Positions 28,461 to 37,615 are shown, counted from the stretch's first letter. The stretch is 64,000 nt of DNA from Gillisia mitskevichiae (GCF_003634585.1 NZ_RBLG01000003.1:248001-312000), one strand, 5' to 3'. The notes: a model not told the origin generated them from the sequence alone. Numbers and translations: made by a program.

Positions 28461-30193
28461 TATTCTAATCTTATGTCTGAAACTGAAGCTCCTGTTGGGA
28501 TCATAGGAAATACATTTTCTTCTTGTTCTACTTTTACCTCTAAGAAATATGCTTCCGGAGAATCCATCATTTCTTTAATTGCCGCTTGTAACTCGCTACG
28601 TTCAGTAACTTTTTTAGCTTTTATAAAATAACCTTTAGCTATTGCCACAAAATCTGGATTTATTAACTCTGTGCTGGCATAGCGCTTATCAAAAAACATT
28701 TGTTGCCATTGCCTAACCATCCCTAGAAAACCGTTGTTAAGCACTACAATTTTCACGGGAACTTTTGTTTGAAAGATGGTTCCCAATTCCTGGATGGTCA
28801 TTTGATATCCACCATCACCAATAATTGCCACAACTTGTCTCTCCGGCATTCCCATTTTTGCACCAATAGCTGCTGGTAAGGCAAAACCCATAGTGCCTAA
28901 GCCCCCTGAAGTAACATTACTTCTAGTCTTGTTGAATTTTGCATATCTGCAAGCTACCATTTGGTGTTGGCCAACATCTGAAACTATAATAGCATCTCCC
29001 TTAGAGGATGTGTTTATTTCATCTATAACCTCAGCCATTCCCAGTTTCCCTTCTTTCCCGTTCAATTCATTATTAATGATCTTATCATATTCAATTTTGT
29101 ATAGATCTTTGAATTTCTGATGCCAGGTATCATGATTCTTCGACTTTAAAAATCCTAGTAACAATTGCAAGGTTTCTTTTACATCTCCCAATACGGCAAC
29201 CTCTGCTTTTACATTTTTATCGATCTCGGCCGGATCTATTTCAAAATGGATCACCTTTGCTTGTTTGGCATAATGCTCAAGATTTCCGGTAACCCTATCG
29301 TCAAAACGCATCCCAATAGCTATCAGGACATCGCATTCATTAGTTAGAACATTTGGTCCATAATTCCCGTGCATGCCAACCATTCCCACATTTAAAGGAT
29401 GATCTGTAGCCATCGCGGAAAGACCAAGAATAGTCCATGCCGAAGGAACTCCAGCTTTTTCCACCACATGTTGTAATAAAGCTTCTGCCCCTCCTAAAAT
29501 AACTCCCTGACCAAAAACGATCATCGGTTTTTTTGCTGAATTAATTAACTCGGCCGCTCGTTCTATTTCCGAAAGATTTACTTTTGGAAAAGGTTTGTAA
29601 CTTCTAATTCCAGTACATTTTTTATAATTAAACTCCAAGCTTGCAAACTGAGCATCTTTGGTGATATCAATCAATACAGGTCCTGGTCGTCCAGATCTGG
29701 CAATGTAAAATGCCTTTGCCAATACTTCCGGAATCTCTTCTGCTTTTGTTACTTGATAATTCCATTTAGTCACCGGGGTGGAGATCCCTACGATATCTGT
29801 CTCCTGAAATGCATCACTCCCCAGTAAATGAGAACCTACCTGTCCTGTAATACATACTATAGGCGTAGAATCTATCTGCGCATCGGCAATTCCCGTCACC
29901 AAATTAGTTGCGCCTGGACCCGAAGTGGCGATACATACACCTACCTTTCCAGATACTCTTGCATAGCCCTGAGCTGCATGGGTTGCCCCTTGCTCATGTC
30001 TTGTAAGGACATGATGAATTTTATCCTGATACTTATACAACTCGTCATAGACCGGCATGATCGCTCCACCGGGATAACCATATATAGTATCTATTCCCTC
30101 TTCCAACAAACATTTTATCACAGCTTCTGCTCCAGAAACCGTTGTGGGAGCTTGTTTGATTATCTTCTCCTTTTTGGCTGTTTTAACTTCCAT
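28460..30193 (-). CDS. ilvB: Acetolactate synthase large (catalytic) subunit
   Basis: A thiamine-diphosphate enzyme condensing two pyruvates, or pyruvate with 2-oxobutyrate. The 577-residue protein shows GYPGGAIMPVYDEL, LTRHEQGATHAAQGYARVSG (cofactor-activating Glu) and the FAD-related central domain. The ThDP motif reads IIGDGGYQMTIQELGTI followed by VLNNGFLGMVRQWQ. Start MEVKTAKKEKIIKQAPT is slightly longer than in E. coli. It lies 11 bases after ilvD and overlaps ilvN by one base. Confidence 0.97.
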   Translation of the reverse strand: MEVKTAKKEKIIKQAPTTVSGAEAVIKCLLEEGIDTIYGYPGGAIMPVYDELYKYQDKIHHVLTRHEQGATHAAQGYARVSGKVGVCIATSGPGATNLVTGIADAQIDSTPIVCITGQVGSHLLGSDAFQETDIVGISTPVTKWNYQVTKAEEIPEVLAKAFYIARSGRPGPVLIDITKDAQFASLEFNYKKCTGIRSYKPFPKVNLSEIERAAELINSAKKPMIVFGQGVILGGAEALLQHVVEKAGVPSAWTILGLSAMATDHPLNVGMVGMHGNYGPNVLTNECDVLIAIGMRFDDRVTGNLEHYAKQAKVIHFEIDPAEIDKNVKAEVAVLGDVKETLQLLLGFLKSKNHDTWHQKFKDLYKIEYDKIINNELNGKEGKLGMAEVIDEINTSSKGDAIIVSDVGQHQMVACRYAKFNKTRSNVTSGGLGTMGFALPAAIGAKMGMPERQVVAIIGDGGYQMTIQELGTIFQTKVPVKIVVLNNGFLGMVRQWQQMFFDKRYASTELINPDFVAIAKGYFIKAKKVTERSELQAAIKEMMDSPEAYFLEVKVEQEENVFPMIPTGASVSDIRLE

Positions 30194-30204
30194 AATTCAA
30201 CTAA

Positions 30205-31878
30205 TTAAAATTCGTCTGTAACACATCCATGTGAGGCAGAGGAAACTGTTTTTGCATATTTATAAAGCACTCCTTTATTGAATTTAAGTGGCGGTGCCTC
30301 CCAATTTTTTCTCCTGTTTTCTATTTCTGAATCACTTAAGGCCACGCTAATAGTATTATTTTCGGCATTTATAGTGATCTCATCTCCATCCTTAAGGAAT
30401 GCGATTAATCCACCTTCCTGAGCTTCAGGAGTAATGTGGCCTACCACAAACCCATGAGTCCCTCCGGAAAATCTACCATCTGTTATAAGGGCAACGTCTT
30501 TTCCTAATTTCGCTCCCATTATTGCTGCGGTAGGTTTAAGCATTTCTGGCATCCCAGGTCCACCTTTTGGGCCCTCAAAACGAATCACTATTACATCTCC
30601 TTTGCTTACTTTTCCTTCTGAAATTCCATCGTTGGCTTCATATTCAGAATTATAAACCTTTGCTTTGCCTTTAAATTTTAAACCTTCTTTTCCTGTGATC
30701 TTGGCTACAGAACCTTCTGTTGCTAAATTGCCGTACAGAATGCGGATGTGTCCGGATTTCTTAATAGGATTGTTAAGTGGGTGAATTACATCTTGTCCCC
30801 CCTCTAAATCTGGAACATTCTCCAGATTTTCAGCCAATGTTTTTCCTGTTACTGTTAAGCAATCCCCATGAAGCATTCCTTCTTTCAGCATATATTTAAG
30901 AACGGCAGGGATCCCTCCAACCCTGTGTACATCTTCCATAAGATATTTTCCACTAGGTTTTAGATCTGCTAAAAAAGGAGTGGAATCACATATTTTCTCA
31001 AAATCGTCCATTCCAAAATCTACTTCTGCTGCTTTCGCTATTGCTAAATAATGCAGCACCGCATTGGTAGAACCTCCAAGTACAGTAAGTAATCTTATGG
31101 CATTTTCCATAGATTTCCTTGTAACTATATCCTTTGGTTTTATATCCTTTTCTATTAATAAACGTATTGCCTTACCGGCTTCTACACTTTCACTTTTCTT
31201 TTCATTGCCAATAGCAGGATTAGATGAGTTGTAAGGCAGCGCCATTCCCAAAGCTTCAATAGTAGAAGCCATCGTATTTGCAGTATACATTCCGCCACAA
31301 GCTCCAGCTCCCGGACATGCTTTCTCGATTACACTATCATAATCCTCATCGCTAATATCTCCAGCAACCTTTGCTCCCCAGGCTTCAAATGCTGAAACTA
31401 CATCCAGTTTTTCACCATTATGACATCCGGAAGCTATAGTGCCACCATATACCAAAATTGCCGGGCGGTTAACTCGCAACATCGCCATCAAGGCTCCGGG
31501 CATATTCTTATCGCAGCCTACCACCGTGATCATTGCATCGTACGACATTGCCTGCACTACGGTTTCCATAGAGTCGGCAATAAGGTCTCGTGAAGGCAAG
31601 GAATATCTCATTCCTGGGGTACCCATAGAAATTCCATCACTTACTCCAATGGTATTGAAGATAAGACCTACCATTTTATTGGAATTACAACCTTCTTTAA
31701 CCAATTTGGCTAGGTCGTTAAGATGCATATTACAAGGATTTCCTTCATAACCTGTACTAGCAATCCCTACAAAAGGCTTTTTAAAGTCTTCTTTGGTTAA
31801 CCCGATGGCATGTAACATGGCCTGAGCTGCAGGATTAGAATCGTTTTGGGTTAAAATTTGACTATACTTATTATCCAT
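30205..31878 (-). CDS. ilvD: Dihydroxy-acid dehydratase
   Basis: IlvD dehydrates dihydroxyisovalerate and dihydroxymethylvalerate to the keto acids. The 557-residue iron-sulfur enzyme has cysteines in [15 protein letters not shown] and [18 protein letters not shown], with a catalytic-region block [15 protein letters not shown]. It is the first gene of the operon ilvD-B-N-C-A. Together these make all keto-acid precursors of isoleucine and valine, plus the oxoisovalerate used by LeuA and PanB. Confidence 0.97.
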   Translation of the reverse strand: MDNKYSQILTQNDSNPAAQAMLHAIGLTKEDFKKPFVGIASTGYEGNPCNMHLNDLAKLVKEGCNSNKMVGLIFNTIGVSDGISMGTPGMRYSLPSRDLIADSMETVVQAMSYDAMITVVGCDKNMPGALMAMLRVNRPAILVYGGTIASGCHNGEKLDVVSAFEAWGAKVAGDISDEDYDSVIEKACPGAGACGGMYTANTMASTIEALGMALPYNSSNPAIGNEKKSESVEAGKAIRLLIEKDIKPKDIVTRKSMENAIRLLTVLGGSTNAVLHYLAIAKAAEVDFGMDDFEKICDSTPFLADLKPSGKYLMEDVHRVGGIPAVLKYMLKEGMLHGDCLTVTGKTLAENLENVPDLEGGQDVIHPLNNPIKKSGHIRILYGNLATEGSVAKITGKEGLKFKGKAKVYNSEYEANDGISEGKVSKGDVIVIRFEGPKGGPGMPEMLKPTAAIMGAKLGKDVALITDGRFSGGTHGFVVGHITPEAQEGGLIAFLKDGDEITINAENNTISVALSDSEIENRRKNWEAPPLKFNKGVLYKYAKTVSSASHGCVTDEF

Positions 31879-32173
31879 CGTTATGTATCAATCTAAATAT
31901 TTCTTAAAAGTAGTTTCTTAAGGAAAGAAGAATATATATTGCCCTAGACGAAAATTAATTTCAAAAGAAGAATTGAAATTTCAACTTATTGATTATCAGT
32001 CATATAATACAATCTATTTTACGATAGCTGATGAAATCAAGTTTTATGTCACCAACCGTCTGTAAGAGACCAAAATTTAAGGTTTCAATTATATATAGAG
32101 GAATCGTAAGAAGTTACAAATCTTATTACTGCAGAATCATTATTGATATTTTCTCTGAATTAAGAGAACAAAA
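31879..32173 (-). promoter_or_regulatory. Long 5' region of the ilv operon (part of a 353-bp gap)
   Basis: The gap of 353 bases between ilvD and the GNAT-nitrilase gene has no supported coding frame. The part nearest ilvD should hold the operon promoter and leader. One stable hairpin is seen, AATTTCAA (31957-31964) with TTGAAATT (31973-31980), loop AAGAAGAA. No leader peptide rich in Ile, Leu or Val was found on the minus strand, so classical attenuation is not supported. Confidence 0.4.
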
Positions 32174-32203
32174 AAAAGGGAGCATCTAACGATGCTCCCT
32201 TTT
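32174..32203 (-). terminator. Rho-independent terminator after the GNAT-nitrilase gene
   Basis: AAAAGGGAGCATC (32174-32186) and GATGCTCCCTTTT (32191-32203) form a perfect 13-bp stem with a TAAC loop. On the minus strand a run of T (complement of the A-run from about 32170) follows, 28 bases past the stop codon of the upstream gene. Confidence 0.92.
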
Positions 32204-32231
32204 GGGATATAGTGTAACTAAATTAGTTTGA

Positions 32232-33770
32232 CTATTTAGAGATACTAATGTTTTTTCTTTTTAAAGAATAAAGATCTAATCGTCTATCCTTCATGTTTCT
32301 TACACTTCCGAAACTGTGCAGTTCTTTTAGTAAGTCCAAATCTACATCTACAAGCAAGGTGCTTTCGGTATTCGGAGTAGCTTCAGCTTTAATCCCGTTA
32401 ACCGGAAATGCAAAGTCTGAAGGGGTAAATACAGCCGATTGTGAATACTGAATATCCATGTTATTAACCTTCGGCAAGTTTCCTACAGATCCAGCAACAG
32501 CAACATAACATTCATTTTCTACAGCTCTGGCCTGAGCACATATTCTTACTCTGGAATATCCATTCTGGGTATCAGTCATAAACGGAACAAACAGGATCTT
32601 CATTCCATCTTCTGCCAATAATCTAGGCAATTCCGGGAATTCTACATCATAACAAATAAGAACTCCGATCTTACCACAATCAGTATCAAATGTTTTTAGT
32701 TGAGTACCTCCTTTTATTCCCCAAGCAGATTCTTCAGCAGGAGTAATATGCAGTTTCTCGTATCGTTCTACACTACCATCTCTTCGGCATAGAAAACCAA
32801 CATTATGCATGTGTTCTCCCACCACTTGTGGCATGCTTCCGGTAATAATATTGATATTATAATTTATTGCAAAACTCCTAAAAGTTTCAAGTAATCTATC
32901 TGTATAGCTGGAAAGTCCACGAATGGCCTCGGCTTCATTTAAATGATTGAACTGCGCCATTAAAGGGGCATTAAATAACTCTGGAAACAAAATAAAATCG
33001 GATTGATAATCACTTACAGCATCTACGAAAAATTCGATTTGTTCTACTAAGGAGTCATAATCCTTGAACAATCGCATTTGCCATTGCACTAAACCTAGTC
33101 GTACAACCTTTTTCTGGGTGTTAATTAACTTTTGCGGCTTTGTATAGTAAATGTTATGCCACTCCATTAAAGTCGCAAATTCCATACTTTCATGATCTCC
33201 TGGTAAATATCCTTTGATCACTTTTTTAACGTGGAAATCATTAGATAACTGAAATGAAAGCACAGGATCATGAATCTCCTTAAGTTTCACTTTATCTATA
33301 TATTTTTTTGGGGTCAGCGTTTCAGCATATTCTCCATAATTTGGAATTCTTCCGCCAAAGATGATGGATTTTAGATTGAGTTGCTCACAGAGTTCTTTCC
33401 GCGCTTCGTACAATCTACGTCCCAGCCTCATTCCGCGATAATCAGGAAGAATAAATACATCTATCCCATAAAGCACATCTCCATCTTCAGTATGATTTGC
33501 AAATTCATGACCTCCAATAATATCATTGTATTTATGATCGTCGTCATACTTATCGTAATCTACTATCATAGATAAAGCACATCCTGCAATTTTCCCATCA
33601 ATCACAATACAGAACTGCCCATCGGGAAACTTCTTTACCAGGGTAGAAATATCTGCTTTGCTCCAATAGGAATTGGACATTGCACTATATACCTGCACCA
33701 TGGATTTTTTAAACTCAACGTAATCTTTAACTCTTAAATTTCTTAATTCTATAGTGGCTGAATCTAACAC
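32232..33770 (-). CDS. GNAT N-acetyltransferase fused to a carbon-nitrogen hydrolase (nitrilase family)
   Basis: A 512-residue two-domain protein. Residues about 5-190 form a GNAT domain with the acyl-CoA loop Y111-RGMRLG-R118 after DVFILPD. Residues about 223-500 form a nitrilase-superfamily amidase. The catalytic triad is complete: E264 (FPELFNAP), K339 (YEKLHITP) and C373 (LICYDVEFPE). The pair may acylate and hydrolyse related amide substrates, but the substrate is unknown. The start is GTG at 33770 (MLDSATIELRNLRVKD); no ATG precedes the domain. It stands alone before a strong terminator. Confidence 0.9.
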   Translation of the reverse strand: MLDSATIELRNLRVKDYVEFKKSMVQVYSAMSNSYWSKADISTLVKKFPDGQFCIVIDGKIAGCALSMIVDYDKYDDDHKYNDIIGGHEFANHTEDGDVLYGIDVFILPDYRGMRLGRRLYEARKELCEQLNLKSIIFGGRIPNYGEYAETLTPKKYIDKVKLKEIHDPVLSFQLSNDFHVKKVIKGYLPGDHESMEFATLMEWHNIYYTKPQKLINTQKKVVRLGLVQWQMRLFKDYDSLVEQIEFFVDAVSDYQSDFILFPELFNAPLMAQFNHLNEAEAIRGLSSYTDRLLETFRSFAINYNINIITGSMPQVVGEHMHNVGFLCRRDGSVERYEKLHITPAEESAWGIKGGTQLKTFDTDCGKIGVLICYDVEFPELPRLLAEDGMKILFVPFMTDTQNGYSRVRICAQARAVENECYVAVAGSVGNLPKVNNMDIQYSQSAVFTPSDFAFPVNGIKAEATPNTESTLLVDVDLDLLKELHSFGSVRNMKDRRLDLYSLKRKNISISK

Positions 33771-33991
33771 TGCTTATATATTTAATTTTAAGCGAATATA
33801 CTGCGGAAATCATTCAATGTGAAATGAATAACATGAATTTAGTATTGAGTAAATGAAGCAGAATTTAATATTATGCTAAGTAGTGCGAAGAATCTTAATG
33901 GAATAATAAAAACCATAGAACTCATAAATTAAAGTCCATTGAAAATAAAGTCAAGAATCTTTGACCTTTAAGAGGTTAGCAATTAAAAAAT

Positions 33992-34621
33992 TTAAATCTT
34001 AACAATATTATTCTTTACAGCAAAAAGTACCATTCCTACTCTACTTTTTACTTGAAGTTTAGAAAATAGGCTTTCACGATAGCCATCAATCGTTTTTGGG
34101 CTTAGATTCATTTCTTCTGCAACCTCTTTATATGTTTTTTCTGAACAAGCATAGTTTAAAAATTCCATTTCTCGATTACTGAGATTCCCATAATTTTTAG
34201 TGCCGGGATGATCTAGAACATCTTCTATCTCCTGACTAAAATAATAGCCGCTAGTAGAAACAGATTCTAAAGCATATAAAAATTCTTCTGGCTCTATATC
34301 TTTAAGTAAATATCCCCTACATCCTGCTCGAACCATTTTAATAATGATCTCCTCATCGTGCTCCATGGTTAGTGCCAAGGTCTTTTGTTCTGGAAATTGA
34401 TCCTTTAACCAAGACATGGTTGCAACCCCATCCATAATTGGCATACGAATATCTAATAAGATGATATCAGGTCGTTTATTATTTGAGTTAAAATAATCTA
34501 CAAGTTCTTGCCCATTCTTTAAAACTTTAATTACCTCATATTCTTGAAAAGAATTTACAAGACCCTGTAAAGATTGCGCAAATAAAGTGTGATCATCAAC
34601 TATTAATATCGTCTTTTTCAT
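33992..34621 (-). CDS. NarL/LuxR-type response regulator
   Basis: A 209-residue two-component regulator. The receiver domain (1-120) has acidic residues D9 and D10, the phospho-acceptor D57 (ILLDIRMP) and the conserved lysine near LLKDIEPEEF. The C-terminal LuxR helix-turn-helix spans about 145-205 (LSNREMEFLNYACSEKTYKEVAEEM). The gene overlaps the end of the kinase gene by 26 bases, so the two form a matched pair. The target genes are not visible. Confidence 0.95.
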   Translation of the reverse strand: MKKTILIVDDHTLFAQSLQGLVNSFQEYEVIKVLKNGQELVDYFNSNNKRPDIILLDIRMPIMDGVATMSWLKDQFPEQKTLALTMEHDEEIIIKMVRAGCRGYLLKDIEPEEFLYALESVSTSGYYFSQEIEDVLDHPGTKNYGNLSNREMEFLNYACSEKTYKEVAEEMNLSPKTIDGYRESLFSKLQVKSRVGMVLFAVKNNIVKI

Positions 34622-35402
34622 AGGGAGAGACTTTTATTGGATATTTTAATGACAGGGATGTTCCCTTGTCTGGAATTGAGTGAATTAATATACTTGTATT
34701 AATTAGGGAAGCACGGCTCTCCATATTAATTAAACCTGAACTTTTGGTTACTTCATCCACATTAAAACCTTTCCCATTATCCTTTATATCAATGTGTATT
34801 TCTTCTGGGAGATAATTGATAAGTACTTCTATCTTAGAAGCATTTGCATGCTTTATAATATTAGAGAAAAACTCCTGAATGATCCTAAATAGAATGATAG
34901 AATCTTTATTTATAATTTCTATACTTTCTCCTGTACTTATTAGGTCTGTCTCTATATTATTTAGACGCTGAAATCTTAATAATTCATTTTTAATGGATGC
35001 TTCTATTCCAGCATATCCTACAACTTCATTATTTAAAGATTTAGAAAGTGATCTTACTTCCTGTAATGAATTTGCTACAACTTCCTTAACATCTTTTACA
35101 GATTGCTTTGCATCCTCGTGCACAGTTCCAGTAAGAATATTGAGTTGCATGTTAGCAACTGAAAGCAATTGCCCAATATTATCATGTAACTCCCAACTTA
35201 CATTCTTTAAAGTTTGTTCTTGTATTTCAATTTTAGACTGTGCCAATTCATTTTCGAAACGTTTTTCAGCTTCAAATTTCTCATAAAGTAAGGTGTTCTT
35301 TCGTTTTTGGAAAGTAATAAAGAAGATTATAGCAAAACTGGTCAACAATAAAATAACCACTATAAAATAAACAATTAATAACAGTTCCTCCTTAGCTAAC
35401 AT
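34596..35402 (-). CDS. HisKA_3-type sensor histidine kinase
   Basis: A 268-residue kinase with one N-terminal membrane segment (about 7-30), a short coiled coil (about 35-68) and the dimerisation/phospho-acceptor region with H73 in SWELHDNIGQLLS. The ATPase domain follows, with IKHANAS (N-box-like) and DNGKGFNVDEV (G1). There is no extracytoplasmic sensing domain, so the signal must come from the membrane segment, the coiled coil or a partner protein. It is transcribed with the regulator downstream. Confidence 0.93.
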   Translation of the reverse strand: MLAKEELLLIVYFIVVILLLTSFAIIFFITFQKRKNTLLYEKFEAEKRFENELAQSKIEIQEQTLKNVSWELHDNIGQLLSVANMQLNILTGTVHEDAKQSVKDVKEVVANSLQEVRSLSKSLNNEVVGYAGIEASIKNELLRFQRLNNIETDLISTGESIEIINKDSIILFRIIQEFFSNIIKHANASKIEVLINYLPEEIHIDIKDNGKGFNVDEVTKSSGLINMESRASLINTSILIHSIPDKGTSLSLKYPIKVSPYEKDDINS

Positions 35403-35481
35403 GTAATCCAGTTAATTTAACACAAGTTTACGAGAAATTTATTGAAATTAAGAATTTAGCAAAGGGAGAATATAATGGTTT

Positions 35482-35745
35482 TTAGATTTTCCGATAAGAA
35501 ATACTTTTCATATTTAAACTGGAGTTTCTTTTTGCACAATAAATAAAACCAATGGTGAACATGCTATACATAAAAGCATTACAATACCTTAAAATAACAG
35601 CTTGAGTTTTGATAAAATCTAAATTCTCAATAGAAAAATAAGCACTATAAATATGAATAGGTGGTACGCATAGATGCCAAAAAATTAGACCAATCAATAG
35701 AAATATAAAAGAAAATATTCTTCTTAAATTCTAAAATCAAGCATT
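35482..35745 (-). pseudogene. Frameshifted partial copy of the neighbouring seven-helix membrane protein
   Basis: The open part (35482-35697) encodes FWHLCVPPIHIYSAYFSIEN and RYCNAFMYSMFTIGFIYCAK. These are clearly homologous to IWHLCVSPIDIYSTYFSIEN and RYCNIFMYGIFSFGFIYCAG at the C terminus of the intact gene at 35896-36639. Just upstream, in another frame, the sequence encodes ILEFKKNIFFYISI, matching ILDIKRNLLFYISV. So one frameshift lies near 35697, and homology fades above about 35745. Only the last third of the gene remains. It is a decayed duplicate in the same orientation as the intact copy. Confidence 0.8.
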
Positions 35746-35895
35746 TATTAAAAATAATCTTTAATTTCTTGAAGTAGCAAAGAACCAGAATTATCCTTAA
35801 AATCTGCTATACATTACTAGCAGTGTTAAGGTATCTCAACTTATTTTTTAATTGATTATTTATGTTTAAACACTCAAAACTTCTAACGCTCTTGC

Positions 35896-36639
35896 TTATA
35901 AATCACTCTTCTCTAATCTAGATATGGCAAGACGAGTTTTACCTGCGCAATAGATAAATCCAAAGGAAAATATGCCATACATAAAAATATTACAATACCT
36001 AAGAATAGCTGCATGCATAAAAATAAAGTCACGATTTTCTATAGAAAAATAAGTGCTGTAAATATCAATTGGAGATACACACAAATGCCAAATAAAAACA
36101 CCTACAGAGATATAAAAAAGTAAATTCCTTTTTATATCCAAAATTTGATCACTCATAAGCAATTCATAATAATAAATACCAATAGCAATTATTAGTAACA
36201 ATACTCCCACTAATCGAACAGACATATCATACTTGTAAAATAATTGATCTGAACTTGTGAGTTTGAAAATCCCTAAAATTATAAAACCAAACAGAGTATA
36301 TTTTAAAATTCTCTTGATCTTTAATTTTTTAATCTGCTTGATAAAAAGAAAGCTATAAAATATACTACTTATAAGATTAAGCCAATTATACAACCATACA
36401 TTTCGAGTAAATAATGAATTTTCCAAAAAAGGAAAGGTCCTATAATCATCAAAATAGGCCCATAAAGCGTATAAACCACTGAGATCTACTAGAAGTACAA
36501 ACCATAAAAACCATGAGAAATATATAATTTCCTTTCTAACTCTTGGAGTTTTAATTAAATAGTAACTGCCACTAACAGCTGCAATAAATTCAAAAATATA
36601 AGTAACATAAATTTTATTATCTATTATAAAATCCAGCAT
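35896..36639 (-). CDS. Uncharacterised seven-helix membrane protein
   Basis: A 247-residue protein I cannot place in a named family. About seven hydrophobic segments are visible (roughly residues 9-27, 38-60, 86-104, 112-130, 141-160, 172-190, 214-232), with short basic loops such as KQIKKLKIKRIL. The WHLCVSPIDIYSTYFSIEN loop near the end is the best-kept part when compared with the broken copy downstream. Position next to the two-component genes suggests, weakly, a membrane partner of that kinase. It starts 16 bases after the 124-residue gene ends, so they may be co-transcribed. Confidence 0.7.
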   Translation of the reverse strand: MLDFIIDNKIYVTYIFEFIAAVSGSYYLIKTPRVRKEIIYFSWFLWFVLLVDLSGLYALWAYFDDYRTFPFLENSLFTRNVWLYNWLNLISSIFYSFLFIKQIKKLKIKRILKYTLFGFIILGIFKLTSSDQLFYKYDMSVRLVGVLLLIIAIGIYYYELLMSDQILDIKRNLLFYISVGVFIWHLCVSPIDIYSTYFSIENRDFIFMHAAILRYCNIFMYGIFSFGFIYCAGKTRLAISRLEKSDL

Positions 36640-36655
36640 ATGTAATTTGTCACTA

Positions 36656-37030
36656 TTAGTATCCTAATGGAGGCCATAAACCAGCGCCATTATTAAATGG
36701 TTCTATCTCGTCATTCGCAACATCGTCGAATTCCAACTCAGAATTTTCGGACTTTATTCTTTTGGTCGCTGCTAAAAACACAGTAGCTAAACTTGGTTTA
36801 TCTGCTGTTTCATCATAAGCACCAAACCAAATGTTTATTCCTGGACTATCCACACCTTGTTCTAAGGATTTTGTTTTTACTTCATCCAGATAATTTTGAA
36901 GCTCTTCCACTGTGAAATGGAATTGGCAAGTATCTTCGTGTGTTTCTCCATTTGTAGTAACATTTAATCTAGTATCCCACCATTTCTTCTGAAGCTTCTT
37001 AGCTTTTGCAACTGTAACTTTTCTACCCAT
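36656..37030 (-). CDS. Uncharacterised 124-residue protein
   Basis: A small soluble protein with no recognised domain. It has a lysine-rich start (MGRKVTVAKAKKLQKKWWDTR), a central helix VEELQNYLDEVKTK, a strand INIWFGAYDE and a Trp/Pro-rich end (NNGAGLWPPLGY). The WWDTR and IWFGAY blocks recall conserved hypotheticals of Bacteroidota, but no function is known to me. It is divergent from the array of three small-RNA genes that starts about 100 bases away. It may share an operon with the membrane protein downstream. Confidence 0.75.
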   Translation of the reverse strand: MGRKVTVAKAKKLQKKWWDTRLNVTTNGETHEDTCQFHFTVEELQNYLDEVKTKSLEQGVDSPGINIWFGAYDETADKPSLATVFLAATKRIKSENSELEFDDVANDEIEPFNNGAGLWPPLGY

Positions 37031-37112
37031 ACTATTAGTTTTAATATTATTAAGTTATAACCAAACATTTTGTTAAAAGTAGAATTTTTCTTTAACATAT
37101 TTTTTTAAATTC

Positions 37113-37133
37113 AAAAAAAGGGGAAAAATCCCC
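37113..37133. promoter_or_regulatory. GGGG/CCCC inverted repeat upstream of small RNA A
   Basis: A-run, then GGGG (37120-37123), AAAAAT, CCCC (37130-37133), joined directly to the -33 TTG. The same design precedes copies B and C. As a hairpin it would also resemble a terminator for the minus strand because the A-run becomes T on that strand. A regulator site or a transcription block are both possible. Confidence 0.6.
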
Positions 37134-37164
37134 TTGAGAACATTTAACCTATTATATAAATTTG
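37134..37164 (+). promoter_or_regulatory. Promoter of small RNA A
   Basis: TTG (37134-37136), 20 bases, TAAATTTG (37157-37164): a perfect Bacteroidota -7 box at the usual spacing. Copies B and C have the identical 20-base spacing. Expected start of transcription is near 37170. Confidence 0.8.
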
Positions 37165-37169
37165 ATTTA

Positions 37170-37281
37170 TTATTCTACTTGATGTAAAAGTTAGGATGAA
37201 ACAAAATAAAGTGTCGAAATGTGTGAATAATTATTAGGTAGGGCTTCTAATTATTCAGAAATGCATTCCCGGCACTTTTTC
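37170..37281 (+). ncRNA. Tandem small RNA, copy A
   Basis: About 112 nt from the predicted start to the end of the T-run. A roughly 40-nt leader is followed by the closing stem GTGTCG (37211-37216) with CGGCAC (37270-37275). An apical stem TGAATAATTA/TAATTATTCA (37224-37233, 37248-37257) carries the 14-nt loop TTAGGTAGGGCTTC. TTTTT follows directly and serves as terminator. No coding frame is conserved with the other copies, whereas the stem-loop is, so this is read as a non-coding RNA. Confidence 0.75.
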
Positions 37282-37334
37282 GTTTATAGTAATATCTCCG
37301 CTAAAAGAATTATCTCCTATAAGACAAATAAAAT

Positions 37335-37354
37335 AAAAAAAGGGAAAAACCCCC
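37335..37354. promoter_or_regulatory. GGG/CCC inverted repeat upstream of small RNA B
   Basis: A-run, GGG (37342-37344), AAAAA, CCCCC (37350-37354), directly abutting the -33 TTG, as in copies A and C. The conservation of this block while the adjacent spacer has diverged suggests a selected function. Confidence 0.6.
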
Positions 37355-37385
37355 TTGTGATGTTTGAAATGCAGAAGTATTTTTG
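37355..37385 (+). promoter_or_regulatory. Promoter of small RNA B
   Basis: TTG (37355-37357), 20 bases, TATTTTTG (37378-37385), a perfect TAnnTTTG box. The 20-base spacer is unlike those of A and C in sequence, so the boxes are kept by selection rather than by recent copying. Confidence 0.8.
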
Positions 37386-37390
37386 AGTAG

Positions 37391-37497
37391 AAATAATAAC
37401 TAAGTTGAGTTAAGAAAAAGAAGTGTCGTGGGATGTGTGATTTTTAATTAGGTGGGGCTAAAAAGAAATCGAAAACACAAACACGACACCTTTTTTG
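37391..37497 (+). ncRNA. Tandem small RNA, copy B
   Basis: About 107 nt. The closing stem is a perfect GTGTCGTG (37423-37430) with CACGACAC (37482-37489). Inside, TGTGT can pair with ACACA, and the apical stem TTTTTA/TAAAAA (37441-37446, 37459-37464) shows the loop ATTAGGTGGGGC. A run of six T follows one base after the stem. Relative to copy A the apical stem sequence is entirely different but still pairs, which supports an RNA structure. Confidence 0.75.
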
Positions 37498-37557
37498 TGC
37501 CAATTTTAAATGAAGGCTGAATTTTTAATTAGGATATTGAATTGAAAAGTATAACCT

Positions 37558-37579
37558 AAAAAAAAAGGGAAAAACCCCC
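37558..37579. promoter_or_regulatory. GGG/CCC inverted repeat upstream of small RNA C
   Basis: A-run, GGG (37567-37569), AAAAA, CCCCC (37575-37579), then the -33 TTG. It is nearly identical to the copy B block. Confidence 0.6.
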
Positions 37580-37610
37580 TTGTTTAAAATCTTAGCCCAA
37601 TATATTTTTG
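37580..37610 (+). promoter_or_regulatory. Promoter of small RNA C
   Basis: TTG (37580-37582), 20 bases, TATTTTTG (37603-37610). The -7 boxes of the three units are 221 and 225 bases apart, which defines the repeat period. Confidence 0.8.
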
Positions 37611-37615
37611 AGCAT

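Noticed and set aside
31879-32173. Leader-peptide attenuator for the ilv operon
   Set aside because: No short frame rich in Ile, Val or Leu with an alternative terminator was found on the minus strand; only one plain hairpin is present.
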